Source of the DNA: an uncultured Burkholderiales bacterium
GTDB taxonomy: Bacteria > Pseudomonadota > Gammaproteobacteria > Burkholderiales > Burkholderiaceae_C
DNA length: 64,000 bases
Assembly (NCBI GenBank): GCA_903896615.1
Contig: CAITYM010000012.1
Span: 1-64,000, forward strand
Direction of reading: 5' to 3'
In this document: positions 35,042-44,695 of the stretch, piece by piece
Position numbering within the stretch: position 1 is the first letter of the stretch
Layout: each line of letters opens with the position of its first letter
Position numbers and translations under genes: made by a program
The notes under the pieces: model-generated
Database searches by the model: none
What the model saw: only the letters and a program-made list of their open reading frames with translations
Told to the model about the DNA's origin: nothing

Positions 35042-36493
35042 TTATTTAGCATCAACCCCAGGCCACCCGCCTCCAAGGGATTGATACAGGGCTGCAGTAT
35101 CGCCTAAGTACAGTGCATAAGCTTGCATACGATTAATCTCCGCAACAAGGTATGTTTGCTCCACACCCAAAAGCATAGGCTCCGAGGCATATCCTTTATC
35201 GAACTGTAATTGGGTATATTCAAAAATCTTTTTGTTAGCCTCTGCGTTATCTCTCGCAATCTCCCAACTACGCTTGTCTTGATCTAGTGCATATAGGGTA
35301 TCAGCTACGTTTTGAAATGCTGTCAGAACGGTAAACTTATACTGACCCAAGGAGGCCTCCAAGCTCGCCTCTGCTGCACGTTTACGTGCAAAAAGAGTAC
35401 CGCCTGCAAATAAGGTCTGATTGACATTTAAAGTCTCAGACCAACTTTTATTTAAAGAGTCTTTAAGCCCTGAGAATGTTCCCGCAGTTGCTCCAGTAAA
35501 TCCACTAATAGAAATAGTAGGAATCATATTGGCAATAGCTACGCCGATTTGCGCGTTACTTGCTTTAACCATTTCTTCCGCGGCTTTTACATCAGGGCGC
35601 TTATCTATCCAAGCGCTTGGAACTGCAGAAGGTAAATCAACTGGAATTTTCAAAGCGTCAATAGTTGGAATTTCAAGCTTAGAACTCGGTAACTCGCCGC
35701 AGAGCACACTCAGCATATCTAAGGTTTGTTCATGTAGTTTGCGTAAATTTGGGACCTGTGCTGCGACGAATGCATATGATGATTCTTGCGAAGCTAAATC
35801 TAGGCCACTACTATAGCCAACTGCATTCATTCTTCGCAGATGCTCTAATTGTTTAAAAGCAGCACGTTCTGCGGCGACAGCTAATCTAAGTTCCTCTCTA
35901 AGCGTAATTTCCTGGGAAACAGTCTGAATGACGTTGGTAACTACAGTAATTTGAAGCGCGGCTAATTGATATTTGGCGTTATTTTCAATCCCTCTCAGTG
36001 ACTCAACCGCACGTCGATTTCCTCCAAAAATATCTGGAACAAATCCAACCGATAGTCCAGCGCTATTTACAGTGTAAGTGGGTGCTCCAGGTCCTGGATT
36101 TGCAACTGAAGCGGGCGGTGATGCATTGAAGAGACCAGGATTTTGAATAGTCCTGCTTGTGCCCGCAGTGACTGTCGGGAAATAAAACCCTTGCTGAGCA
36201 ATCGTATTTTGCTGAGCCACCTTCAAATTCGCAGTAGCAACCTCTATGTTTGGATTATGTTTAAGCGCCATCTCAATAAGTTTATTCAACTCGGGACTGC
36301 TATAGCTTTTCCACCAATCCGTTTGAATAGTACCCACTACTTTACCCTCAAGTGAGGCATCTCTAGTGAAAGAAGAAGTTTTAGGGTTATCTGGTTTTTT
36401 AAAATTGGGGCCAACTGCACACGCACTTAAAATCAGGGCTAGACAAATAAGAACAGATGATTTTGTTGATTTTTTAAAATATGTCATATTCAT
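35042..36493 (-). CDS. Outer-membrane efflux lipoprotein, NodT/TolC family
   Basis: 483 residues, the outer-membrane duct of a tripartite pump. The lipobox LILSAC places the lipidated cysteine at 25. Two OEP repeats follow: one begins IEMALKHNPNIEVATANLKVAQQ (about 70-92), the second SAWIDKRPDVKAAEEMVKASNAQIGVAIANMIPTISISG (about 295-335). The C-terminal SLGGGWPG is typical of NodT. It ends the RND operon, 14 bases after an unknown membrane gene. Confidence 0.92.
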   Translation of the reverse strand: MNMTYFKKSTKSSVLICLALILSACAVGPNFKKPDNPKTSSFTRDASLEGKVVGTIQTDWWKSYSSPELNKLIEMALKHNPNIEVATANLKVAQQNTIAQQGFYFPTVTAGTSRTIQNPGLFNASPPASVANPGPGAPTYTVNSAGLSVGFVPDIFGGNRRAVESLRGIENNAKYQLAALQITVVTNVIQTVSQEITLREELRLAVAAERAAFKQLEHLRRMNAVGYSSGLDLASQESSYAFVAAQVPNLRKLHEQTLDMLSVLCGELPSSKLEIPTIDALKIPVDLPSAVPSAWIDKRPDVKAAEEMVKASNAQIGVAIANMIPTISISGFTGATAGTFSGLKDSLNKSWSETLNVNQTLFAGGTLFARKRAAEASLEASLGQYKFTVLTAFQNVADTLYALDQDKRSWEIARDNAEANKKIFEYTQLQFDKGYASEPMLLGVEQTYLVAEINRMQAYALYLGDTAALYQSLGGGWPGVDAK

Positions 36494-36507
36494 TTCAAAC
36501 CTTGTAT

Positions 36508-37281
36508 CTAGAGCTCATTCTCTTTTTCAATAGACTGACCACATATCCAAACCAAAACAAATAAAATAAATGGTGCATGGCCCAAAAAAGTAGCCAACAA
36601 TGGAGTCCGAAAGTACATTGCCATACTCATGGCCAATGTAGTACATAAAACAGTTTGTAAAAATAAAATAAATATCGTTGAAAAGGGAGTTATGAAAAGA
36701 TCGCGAAGCGATAAGCTGAGTGTTTTAAATGGATCACGGTCATCAAGCTTTAACCTGTAAGCACAAGTAGCTATAAATAAGATTGAGAAAGCTTCAGAAA
36801 AAGTAAAAGGCAATAGAGTTATTACAGCTTGAGGTAATAAATTCCAATCAATTTGCAACCAGTTAAGAGCCTCCATTAGCCCTCTGAAGATAATTAAACC
36901 AAGAGCACCATATAAAAAAAGTGCTATGACAACCTCGCCCTTGCTTTTGAGTGAATTAATGGCCTTTATTGCGCTTGTCAAATACTGCGTCCTCAAACCA
37001 CCTGCCCTATCTTGGTCTAGCATTGATTGCGTACAAAGGTAAACCAAGAACGGCCAAATAATCCATGAAATGAAAGGCAGATACTCACAAAGTACCTGCA
37101 TAGCGGTCGCCGTTAATATAAGCCACCAAATACCGCGATTTTTATCCAAACTGAGCTTGCTAAAGTTGACCAATCTAGAAATGCAATCCCACTTAAGCAA
37201 ATTTATAGCTTGTATAAACCTGTGTCTACCTGGCAATGTAGTTGCGGGCTTGGGATTTCTAAGATTAATGAAATTTGGCAT
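36508..37281 (-). CDS. Integral membrane protein of RND operon (unknown function)
   Basis: 257 residues with about six hydrophobic segments (first near 52-72: WWLILTATAMQVLCEYLPFISWIIWPFLVYL; the last near 230-248). The N-terminus is basic (RNPKPATTLPGRHRF) and cytoplasmic by charge rule. I recognise no family. It sits between a small secreted protein gene and the NodT gene in an HME-RND operon, all on the minus strand with short gaps, so it likely belongs to the efflux system. Confidence 0.6.
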   Translation of the reverse strand: MPNFINLRNPKPATTLPGRHRFIQAINLLKWDCISRLVNFSKLSLDKNRGIWWLILTATAMQVLCEYLPFISWIIWPFLVYLCTQSMLDQDRAGGLRTQYLTSAIKAINSLKSKGEVVIALFLYGALGLIIFRGLMEALNWLQIDWNLLPQAVITLLPFTFSEAFSILFIATCAYRLKLDDRDPFKTLSLSLRDLFITPFSTIFILFLQTVLCTTLAMSMAMYFRTPLLATFLGHAPFILFVLVWICGQSIEKENEL

Positions 37282-37284
37282 TTT

Positions 37285-37620
37285 CTATTTTTGAGTTACT
37301 GCTGCTTTTCCAACCGCTGAAGCGGATCCTTGTTGCGCACTATCCTTTTTAACTGTGTTCGGTGGAGTATTCGCGTTAACAGTTGGCCCGCCCAAACTTC
37401 CAATTGATTTTTGATTGCTTGAAGTTGCACCACCAACTTGGCCTTTAATGGGTGAAGCAGCAGTGGGTAAAGCGGCGGCGGGTAAAGCAGATTTTTGAGT
37501 CCTCATGCTTGTCACTGGAGCATTAGGGCGCGAGGGTACGCCAGCTCGCACCAATCCACTCGGAACCATTAGAGCCAAGTACCAAGCTATCAAGAAAAGT
37601 CTATTATGTTCTAGCTTCAT
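37285..37620 (-). CDS. Small secreted low-complexity protein of RND operon (unknown)
   Basis: 111 residues with a signal peptide ending near GLVRAG (about 25-27), then a disordered Ala/Pro/Ser/Thr-rich chain with GGATSS and SLGGPTVNANTPPN. No Cys or His-rich metal site is seen. It is 28 bases downstream of the RND pump gene and 3 bases before the membrane-protein gene, so it is part of the operon. Function unknown. Confidence 0.5.
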   Translation of the reverse strand: MKLEHNRLFLIAWYLALMVPSGLVRAGVPSRPNAPVTSMRTQKSALPAAALPTAASPIKGQVGGATSSNQKSIGSLGGPTVNANTPPNTVKKDSAQQGSASAVGKAAVTQK

Positions 37621-37648
37621 ATTTCAAAAATACACAACAATTAATCTT

Positions 37649-40600
37649 TTATGCGTTGGTATTTGCTTTTTCCTTAATAAACAAAGTACATAAAGCCGGC
37701 ACAACCACGAGAAGCATGATAGGCCCTATCAGTAATCCTCCTACGACTACAGTTGCAAGTGGTTTTTGGACTTGGCTTCCAATGCCGTGAGAGATAGCGG
37801 CAGGAAAGAGTCCAATGCAAGCAGACCAAGCCGTCATAAGCATGGGGCGCATACGCTGACTTGCAGCATGAAACATAGAATCAATTACGTTTTTATTTGT
37901 CGATGCAAATGTTTGATTGAAATAGGTTGTCATCAATATCCCATTCATTATGGTGATTCCAAAGAGTGAGATAAAGCCAATTGCTGCGGAAATACTAAAA
38001 TCCAGTCCAGAAATAGCTAGGCCTAAAATTCCTCCACCTATTGCAAATGGGAGCCCTGCTAAAACGAGAAAACTGTCACGCCAAGAATTAAATAAGCAGT
38101 ACAGAAGAATGATAATTAAAGCCATACTGAGGGGCACAATTAACACTAGCCGAGCTTTAGCCTTTTGTAAATCTTCAAACTCTCCCGCCCATACGATGCG
38201 GTAACCGCGCTCAAGTGTTACATTTTTCTCTATCAATTCTTGCGCTTCCTCTACCGTACCCCCAAGATCTCGTCCTCGCACACTAAATTTAATAGGAATG
38301 AATCGGGCAGTTGATTCATGATAAACATATGCCACACCCGTATCTAGCGTGATATCCGCCAGTTGACCTAGCGGTATGTACGCAACATTCCCGCTAGCCG
38401 TTTGATAACCTACCTTTAGCAATTTGACTTTGTCAATATCGTTTCTAAAAGGCTCCGCAGTTCTGACTGATAGGTTAAATTGTCGAGGACCCTCTAATAT
38501 CGTTGTTGCGCTTGCCCCGGCCAAACCTGCTTGAATGACGGTATTTATATCACCCGTATTTAAACCGTACCGTGCAGCCTTTTCGCGATCAATTTTAATA
38601 TTTAGATTGGGTTGACCCATTACATTAAAGATATCTAAATCCTCAACTCCTCGGACCCCTGCCATAAGGTCTCTGACCTGGGAGGCATATATTTCTAATT
38701 TTTCTAAATTAGGGCCAATAATTTTTATAGAGTTAGCCCCTTTAACACCAGATAATGACTCTTCAACGTTATCTTGAATATACTGGGAGAAATTAAAAAC
38801 AACTCCCGGTAATTCATCTGCAAATTCCTTTTGTACTTTTTTGACCAACTGCTCCTTCGTTTCACCGTTAGGCCACTCGTCAAATGGTTTTAAAGGGACA
38901 AAAAGTTCAACATTAGAAAAAGGCGATGCGTCACTCCCGTTATCTGGTCGACCGTGCTGGGAGACAACCGTTAGCACTTCGTCCTTGTGGCGCATTAGAA
39001 TTTCTCTCATTTTATTTGCCGGTGCTGATCCAGCATCTAAAGACATAGTCATCGGCATAGAAGCTCTAATCCACAGATTACCCTCCTCCAATGCAGGTAA
39101 AAACTCTGAACCTAGCCTTGCAGCCAAAATAATTGAAAAGAGTAAAAAAATCCCTCCAATTGACATAATCTGTTTGCGGTTTTGAAGTGACCAATGCAGG
39201 ACTGGCTCATATACTTTTCTAAGCCATACCACAATGAATGTTTCAACTTCCTCAATGTGCTCGGGAAGCATGTAGGAAGCTAACACTGGAGTGATAGTGA
39301 ATGTTGCGATCAGTGCGCCCGATAAGGCATAAGCATATGTTTTTGCCATTGGACTGAAAATCTGCCCCTCAACACCCTGCATGGTAAACAATGGAATAAA
39401 TGCCGCTACAGTAATTGCAACTGAAAACAATACTGCCTTGTCAACCTGACACGCACTAATTAGAATCATCTTGAGTCGATCTGACCAAGCCGGGGTTAAC
39501 TCACCATCTCCATCTCCAATAGAGGGCTCAACATTCAATTTGCCTGCAGCTAAATCTTGCAGTAGTTTTTTCTGATTACTTTGAAAATTTCTGAAAATAT
39601 TTTCAACCAAGATAACAGCTGAATCAACAATAATTCCAAAATCAACTGCTCCAATGGACAAAAGGTTAGCGTCTTCGTCACGGATTACTAAAATAATAAT
39701 ACTAAATAAAAGTGCAAACGGGATATTAACGCCCACAATAATTGCACTTCTAAAGTCACCCAGAAAAATCCATTGAATCAAGAAAACCAGGATACATCCA
39801 ACTATAAGATTTTCTAATACTGTATGGGTTGTTACACCCACAAGTCCTGACCGATCATAGTAGGATATTATTTTTACGCCAGGGGGCAACGTACCATCTG
39901 AATTCATTGCATCCATCATCTCCCGAACCTTGGGGATCATGTTGTTTGTGTGCTGGTTACGAGCCATTACAACAATGGCTGCTACAACGTCGTCATCTGC
40001 GTCTCTTCCGGCAATGCCCAAACGGGGAACAAATCCAACAACAACCTTACCTATATCCCTGACTCTAACTGGTACACCATTGGTTTGGTTCAAGACGACA
40101 TTTTCAATGTCCTTGGTTTGGTAGCCTTTTGAAATATCATCATCCCCACCCGTATTGATAAGTCCTAACCCACGGATATTCACCGATTGCTGGCCAAATG
40201 AAATTTCTCGCCCACCAACATTCAAGTTTGAGCTACCTAACGCACTGATAATTTGTGGAATAGTAATGTTAAAGGCTTGTAATTTTGGAAGGTCTACTTG
40301 CACTTGAAATTCTTTAGTAGTACCGCCCCAACTGTTCACTTGAACGATTCCGGGAATCGTGGATAAACGCCTTGAAATGATCCAGTCTTGGACCGTTCTT
40401 AAATTAGTTAAACCAAATCCCTTAGGCCCAACAACTTCATACCTGTATATTTCTCCAACCAAACTAGATTGCTGAATGGTTGGCACCAAATTTCCCGGCA
40501 AACTCACGTTTTGCTGCAAACTGAGGCCGGCCTGTGCATATGCAAAATAAAAATCTACGCCGTATTTAAAGGTAACTCGTACAAATGAGAGACCATAAAA

Positions 40601-40858
40601 GGAAGTTGACCGAATATTATCGATACCAGGCGTTGAGTACAGTCCAATCTCCATCGGTATCGTGTAATATTTCTCCATCTCCTCGGCGGATAAGCCAGGC
40701 GCCTGAGCTGTAATTTCAAGAATGACGGGGGCTGGATTGGGATACGCTTCAATGTTTAATTTGGAAAAAGCAATTAGTCCAGCGCCTAAAAAAACCAAGA
40801 GTGCCAATAAAATAATTGGGCGACGCGAGAGCGCAAAAATGATAAGGGACTTGATCAC
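37649..40858 (-). CDS. RND efflux pump, heavy-metal (CzcA/CusA) type
   Basis: A 1069-residue inner-membrane proton-driven transporter. The N-terminus has the usual first helix, SRRPIILLALLVFLGAGLIAFSKLNIEAYPNPAPVILEI. The HME signature VDFGIIVDSAVILVENIFR (about 398-416) has the conserved Asp and Glu of TM4 used in proton coupling and cation export. Further RND blocks are FSVAITVAAFIPLFTMQGVEGQIFSPMA (about 480) and the C-terminal GLFPAAISHGIGSQVQKPLA. The metal specificity cannot be read with certainty. It follows the adaptor gene by about 70 bases, so it is the second gene of the operon. Confidence 0.93.
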   Translation of the reverse strand: MIKSLIIFALSRRPIILLALLVFLGAGLIAFSKLNIEAYPNPAPVILEITAQAPGLSAEEMEKYYTIPMEIGLYSTPGIDNIRSTSFYGLSFVRVTFKYGVDFYFAYAQAGLSLQQNVSLPGNLVPTIQQSSLVGEIYRYEVVGPKGFGLTNLRTVQDWIISRRLSTIPGIVQVNSWGGTTKEFQVQVDLPKLQAFNITIPQIISALGSSNLNVGGREISFGQQSVNIRGLGLINTGGDDDISKGYQTKDIENVVLNQTNGVPVRVRDIGKVVVGFVPRLGIAGRDADDDVVAAIVVMARNQHTNNMIPKVREMMDAMNSDGTLPPGVKIISYYDRSGLVGVTTHTVLENLIVGCILVFLIQWIFLGDFRSAIIVGVNIPFALLFSIIILVIRDEDANLLSIGAVDFGIIVDSAVILVENIFRNFQSNQKKLLQDLAAGKLNVEPSIGDGDGELTPAWSDRLKMILISACQVDKAVLFSVAITVAAFIPLFTMQGVEGQIFSPMAKTYAYALSGALIATFTITPVLASYMLPEHIEEVETFIVVWLRKVYEPVLHWSLQNRKQIMSIGGIFLLFSIILAARLGSEFLPALEEGNLWIRASMPMTMSLDAGSAPANKMREILMRHKDEVLTVVSQHGRPDNGSDASPFSNVELFVPLKPFDEWPNGETKEQLVKKVQKEFADELPGVVFNFSQYIQDNVEESLSGVKGANSIKIIGPNLEKLEIYASQVRDLMAGVRGVEDLDIFNVMGQPNLNIKIDREKAARYGLNTGDINTVIQAGLAGASATTILEGPRQFNLSVRTAEPFRNDIDKVKLLKVGYQTASGNVAYIPLGQLADITLDTGVAYVYHESTARFIPIKFSVRGRDLGGTVEEAQELIEKNVTLERGYRIVWAGEFEDLQKAKARLVLIVPLSMALIIILLYCLFNSWRDSFLVLAGLPFAIGGGILGLAISGLDFSISAAIGFISLFGITIMNGILMTTYFNQTFASTNKNVIDSMFHAASQRMRPMLMTAWSACIGLFPAAISHGIGSQVQKPLATVVVGGLLIGPIMLLVVVPALCTLFIKEKANTNA

Positions 40859-40930
40859 AGGAATATCTCTATTAGGTTTGCTTTAGGTCGAATTTGAATC
40901 TGTATATTTGATCCACACGCTTCGCTTTAT

Positions 40931-42169
40931 TTATTTATTCTTAAAAAGCATACTACTTAAAAAAATTGCACCCGTTGTAGCAATCTTTTCACCCTCCTCC
41001 AAACCGTTCGTCACTTGGACTAGTCCGTTTGTTTTAAGCCCCAATGTTACCGTTCGACTTACCCAGTGTCGACCGTCCTCAGTTACCCAAACGGACATGG
41101 TTCCATCTCCCTCACGGACAATTGCGTCCTCGGGAACCCCTATACCTTTGACAACTTTATCGCCTTTTACTATATAAGTGGCATACATACCCGAGCGAAG
41201 AACTCGCTTTGGATCACTGATATCGGCTCTCACTAAAACAGTTCTCGTACTGGGATCAACGATGGAGCCAACTACTTTTATCCTTGCTTTAAAAGATTCC
41301 TCGGGTAATACGGGAACCTTTACCTCTAGCTCTTGTCCAACATGAAGCTTGGTGCTGTCCTCCTCTGAAGCATTGATGATTAACCATTTATTTACAACAT
41401 CAGCAACTACATAAGGAGCATTGGCATTACCAGGCTGCACAAGCAATCCAGGCTGCGCATTTCTCGAGACAACTTGTCCACTAATGGGACTAGTTACAAC
41501 TAGTACAGTATCTAATTTGCGCTCGGATTCTATTTTTTGTATATCAGCAGTGGTCTTCCCAAATATTCGAACTCCCTCTCTTGCGGCTTTTAAGGATGCT
41601 TCAGCCGCATTTTGGTCTGCAGTATTTTGCTCTAACTCCTTTAAGGATATTGAGCGCATCTGATATAAATCTTTTGCCCTATTTAAAGTAGCATTCGACT
41701 GATCAAAAACACCTTTCGCAGACAACAGAGTAGATTCCGCTTGCGCTAGATCAGAGCTATCAACTGTGTAAAGTGGTTGCCCCTTACTTACAAAATCCCC
41801 CACATCAGAAAATGACTGGATGATCTTTCCCTGATAGGGAGTGAATACCTGGACAGCAGAGTTTTCATTGAAATCTACACTTCCGAATGCGGCCAGTTGC
41901 GATACAAAATTTGTTTGCTCGACAGTTTTGGGTTTTAAACCAGCGGCTTGCTTTTCGGTTAGGTCAACAAAATTAAATGCCGCCGCAGCTTTTGCGAGTG
42001 GCGGCTCCACCGCAGCTTTGTCACTCTCTTTCTTACAAGAGCTTAGCCCTACAGCAACGGTTAAAGACAGGAATGCACTTGCTAGAAAATATTTTCTTTT
42101 GATCTTCGATTCTTGAAATACTTTTAGTATTGGCTTGACTACATTTAACTGAAATTTTGATACATTCAT
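40931..42169 (-). CDS. RND periplasmic adaptor (CzcB/CusB type) lipoprotein
   Basis: A membrane-fusion protein bridging the pump and the duct. ATG 42169 is preferred over the in-frame TTG 42181; neither has a strong Shine-Dalgarno. A long basic N-terminus precedes the lipobox GLSSC (Cys49 counting from the TTG). The order is beta-barrel/lipoyl pieces (KIIQSFSDVGDFVSKGQPLYTVDSSDLAQAE), a helical hairpin (about 130-190), then VVTSPISGQVVSRNAQPGLLVQPGNA, and the membrane-proximal RSGMYATYIV. It is the first gene of the operon, with a divergent outer-membrane gene upstream. Confidence 0.9.
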   Translation of the reverse strand: MNVSKFQLNVVKPILKVFQESKIKRKYFLASAFLSLTVAVGLSSCKKESDKAAVEPPLAKAAAAFNFVDLTEKQAAGLKPKTVEQTNFVSQLAAFGSVDFNENSAVQVFTPYQGKIIQSFSDVGDFVSKGQPLYTVDSSDLAQAESTLLSAKGVFDQSNATLNRAKDLYQMRSISLKELEQNTADQNAAEASLKAAREGVRIFGKTTADIQKIESERKLDTVLVVTSPISGQVVSRNAQPGLLVQPGNANAPYVVADVVNKWLIINASEEDSTKLHVGQELEVKVPVLPEESFKARIKVVGSIVDPSTRTVLVRADISDPKRVLRSGMYATYIVKGDKVVKGIGVPEDAIVREGDGTMSVWVTEDGRHWVSRTVTLGLKTNGLVQVTNGLEEGEKIATTGAIFLSSMLFKNK

Positions 42170-42518
42170 TTGGAACCACAATGATTAAAGATCAAGTGAA
42201 AAAAATCACACTAAAACAAGGGCTTAGGCATTAAATGTGATTATTTTGATATTGCGTTATTCTAGGCAAGCTAAGCTTAATAAAGGCTTAAAAAGGGTGC
42301 TAATTTCCTAATGAATACACATACAAATTCAAAAAATTACTGGACTTAATTATGAATACTTGAGTTTTAAATTAAATTAAAGATGTATACTAAAAAATTC
42401 ATTTAATCTCAAAACCTTAGCCACTAATTTCAGTAGTTAGGTATTTACATACGATTAATGTGATTATGTTATCTACAGCCTACTATTTATTTTCCAATAA
42501 GTAGAATAGTCGGAAAAT
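42170..42518. promoter_or_regulatory. Divergent control region of RND operon and outer-membrane gene
   Basis: About 350 AT-rich bases. The 11-mer AATGTGATTAT occurs exactly twice, at 42234-42244 and 42457-42467, each roughly 50-65 bases from one of the two divergent starts. The left copy is also the right arm of an inverted repeat AATCACA...TGTGATT (42204-42210 and 42236-42242). I infer shared operator sites for a metal-responsive regulator encoded elsewhere. Confidence 0.4.
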
Positions 42519-43307
42519 GTGACAAATCAATGCGCAATACCCATGTTATTTCAAAAGTTTAAAAAATATTACCTACTTCCCCTCTTTCTAACATGCTCGT
42601 TAACATACGCAGCGTCCGAGGAAATACAGGTCTATTCGGACGATAAAGAGGATGCTGGACACGCAAGCCTTGACCTTCACAACAACTATGTTACCTCCGG
42701 CAGATCGACACCTCAATACATAGGGGAGCAAGCCCCAGACCATGTCTATCGGCTGACTCCTGAATTTAACCTTGGACTTAGCGACACGCTGGAACTGGGT
42801 ATCTACGCGCTCTCTACGCGGGCGACAAATGGAGACTGGAATGGGGACGGCTACAAGGTAAGACTTAAATACATTGCCCCTCACCCAACGAGAGGTGCTT
42901 ATTGGGGATTGAATTTTGAGGTGGGTCAGCAAAAAATAGCTGTTGCTCCCTATCCCAACACAGCAGAGTTGAAGGCAATACTTGGATGGAACTTTGATAA
43001 ATGGAGTATTGCTGTGAACTTAAATTCCGACGGCAGCTTCAACTCTGGGAGTGGTCCAGTAACTGAGGACATTGACTTCAAGATCAATTACAAAGTAGCT
43101 GAGAAAACTCAAATTGGGATTGAAAGCTACAACGAACTAGGGCCCTATAACCACATCAATTCAATCAGCAGCAACACTAAAACAATCTATGCAGTAGTTG
43201 ATACTGAGGTTTTAGGCCATGAACTCAATGCTGGAATTGGTCACGGTATGTATGACCAAGCCGATCAATGGATCGTTAAATTCATTGTCAATCAAAGATT
43301 TTGGTAA
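42519..43307 (+). CDS. Outer-membrane beta-barrel-like protein (unknown function)
   Basis: 262 residues from GTG 42519 (ATG 42543 is an alternative giving a cleaner signal peptide: LLPLFLTCSLTYAA). The mature part alternates polar and hydrophobic residues in beta-strand fashion (LTPEFNLGLSDTLELGIYALSTR; KVRLKYIAPHPTRGAYWGLNFEVGQQ) and ends ...FIVNQRFW, with a terminal aromatic residue as in BamA-inserted barrels. It is divergent from the RND operon and perhaps co-regulated with it. No specific substrate is visible. Confidence 0.65.
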   Translation: MTNQCAIPMLFQKFKKYYLLPLFLTCSLTYAASEEIQVYSDDKEDAGHASLDLHNNYVTSGRSTPQYIGEQAPDHVYRLTPEFNLGLSDTLELGIYALSTRATNGDWNGDGYKVRLKYIAPHPTRGAYWGLNFEVGQQKIAVAPYPNTAELKAILGWNFDKWSIAVNLNSDGSFNSGSGPVTEDIDFKINYKVAEKTQIGIESYNELGPYNHINSISSNTKTIYAVVDTEVLGHELNAGIGHGMYDQADQWIVKFIVNQRFW

Positions 43308-43312
43308 TCCAC

Positions 43313-44635
43313 CTAAGCTCGGTATCCGTACAACCAAGGCATATCCAATAACTTAGCCCCCCAAAGCTGGAGTGAGCGGTCCCTTGCCCAAGCAAGGCCT
43401 CCTTCAGCATGAAAGATACCCGCATTTTGTAACGCTCTGCTTTGAACTCTTGCATTTCTTGACCATCTATTTTTTGCGTAGTTCAAAAGCGGGCCTTCAA
43501 TACCCTTTCCAACTAAGGACGCTGCGCCAAAGGCCCTAAATTGCTCTCCTAGCGCAAAAGCATCTTCGATTGCCATGCCTGCTCCTTGAGCCAAATAGGG
43601 GAGCATTGGGTGAGCCGCATCCCCGAGTAGTGCTACGCGTCCGTTGACCATTTGCTCACTCCCAGCAAGCGGTTCACCGCGCATTAGGGGCCATACATTC
43701 CAAGACTCAATAGCTCTTAAAGTATCTTGAATTTTCAAACAAACCTGAGGGAAAATGGACTGAATATTAAACGCTTTCTCCTCGCCACTCATCTTGATTG
43801 TCCAATCTAAGGCTTCAATAACATTCTTGGTAGACACAAACCCTTTGTGATTATGAGGGCGAGGACTCAAAATTAATACGGAGTTGAGCCATTCCCCTGC
43901 TCTTATGGGGTATTGCACGAGATGCATATTTGGGCCGAGCCAGACTTTCACGCATGTAGACCTTAAGTGTTGGGGCAACATCTTTTGCAAAACCAAAGAC
44001 CTATAGGCCAAATCACCAGAGAAAGTTACCGACTTAGTGCTCCCTCTATCACTGCTTGAGTTTTGATCAAAAAATATATCTCTAACTTTACTCCACACTC
44101 CGTCTGCGCCGATCAATGCGCTGTAATGCCTTTGATGGGTAGAGACTGTATTCGTTGAATCAGAAATCTGACTTTGAATAGATTTATTTGACTCTATCAA
44201 GACTTCAACATCTGAATTTGAACTGCGAACACTGTGAAGTTTTTGATTTAACTCTATGCGAGCAAAGCCAGAATTGATAAGGCATGAGTGTAAGCAGGCA
44301 TGAAGATCAGCTCTGTGCGCTGTTAGATAAGGCGCACCATAACGATTTCTAAATGTTAAGCCTAATGGCAATTCGGCTAAAAGTTTACCGCTCTTGGCAC
44401 TAAAAACTTCTATTGAGTTAGGCTCGAATGCATAGGGCTCAAGAATTTTATCAACGCCCCACGCCCTTAGGACTCTCGTAACATTGGGACCAAGTTGCAC
44501 ACCCGCGCCAACCTCCCCCAGTTGAGATGATTGTTCAATCACTGAGACGCGCAAATCGGCTACACCAGCGCGTTCAAGAGCAATGGCAGCGCTAAGCCCG
44601 CCGATTCCTGCCCCAGCAATTAAAACTTCAGCCAT
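43313..44635 (-). CDS. FAD-dependent monooxygenase, salicylate/3-hydroxybenzoate hydroxylase-like
   Basis: A group A flavoprotein monooxygenase of 440 residues. ATG 44635 is preferred to the TTG 44650 because it places the FAD motif at the N-terminus (VLIAGAGIGGLSAAIALE, GxGxxG at 8-13). It has ADLHACL, IGADGVWSKVRD (the DG motif) and GDAAHPMLPYLAQGAGMAIEDAFALG (the GD motif). It resembles salicylate or 3-hydroxybenzoate-6-hydroxylases, and HpxO-type urate hydroxylases also share this fold. Its place next to adenine deaminase gives a purine context, yet PuuD already covers urate, so an aromatic acid feeding the gentisate operon is an alternative. The substrate is undecided. Confidence 0.78.
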   Translation of the reverse strand: MAEVLIAGAGIGGLSAAIALERAGVADLRVSVIEQSSQLGEVGAGVQLGPNVTRVLRAWGVDKILEPYAFEPNSIEVFSAKSGKLLAELPLGLTFRNRYGAPYLTAHRADLHACLHSCLINSGFARIELNQKLHSVRSSNSDVEVLIESNKSIQSQISDSTNTVSTHQRHYSALIGADGVWSKVRDIFFDQNSSSDRGSTKSVTFSGDLAYRSLVLQKMLPQHLRSTCVKVWLGPNMHLVQYPIRAGEWLNSVLILSPRPHNHKGFVSTKNVIEALDWTIKMSGEEKAFNIQSIFPQVCLKIQDTLRAIESWNVWPLMRGEPLAGSEQMVNGRVALLGDAAHPMLPYLAQGAGMAIEDAFALGEQFRAFGAASLVGKGIEGPLLNYAKNRWSRNARVQSRALQNAGIFHAEGGLAWARDRSLQLWGAKLLDMPWLYGYRA

Positions 44636-44695
44636 AGTGCTTTTGCGCAAAACTGGGGCGAGCGGAGGTAATTTGTAAAAGCTCGAAAGTATTGC

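Noticed and set aside
39829..40132. Three short overlapping plus-strand frames inside the RND pump gene
   Set aside because: They are antisense shadows of a strongly coding region with clear RND motifs.
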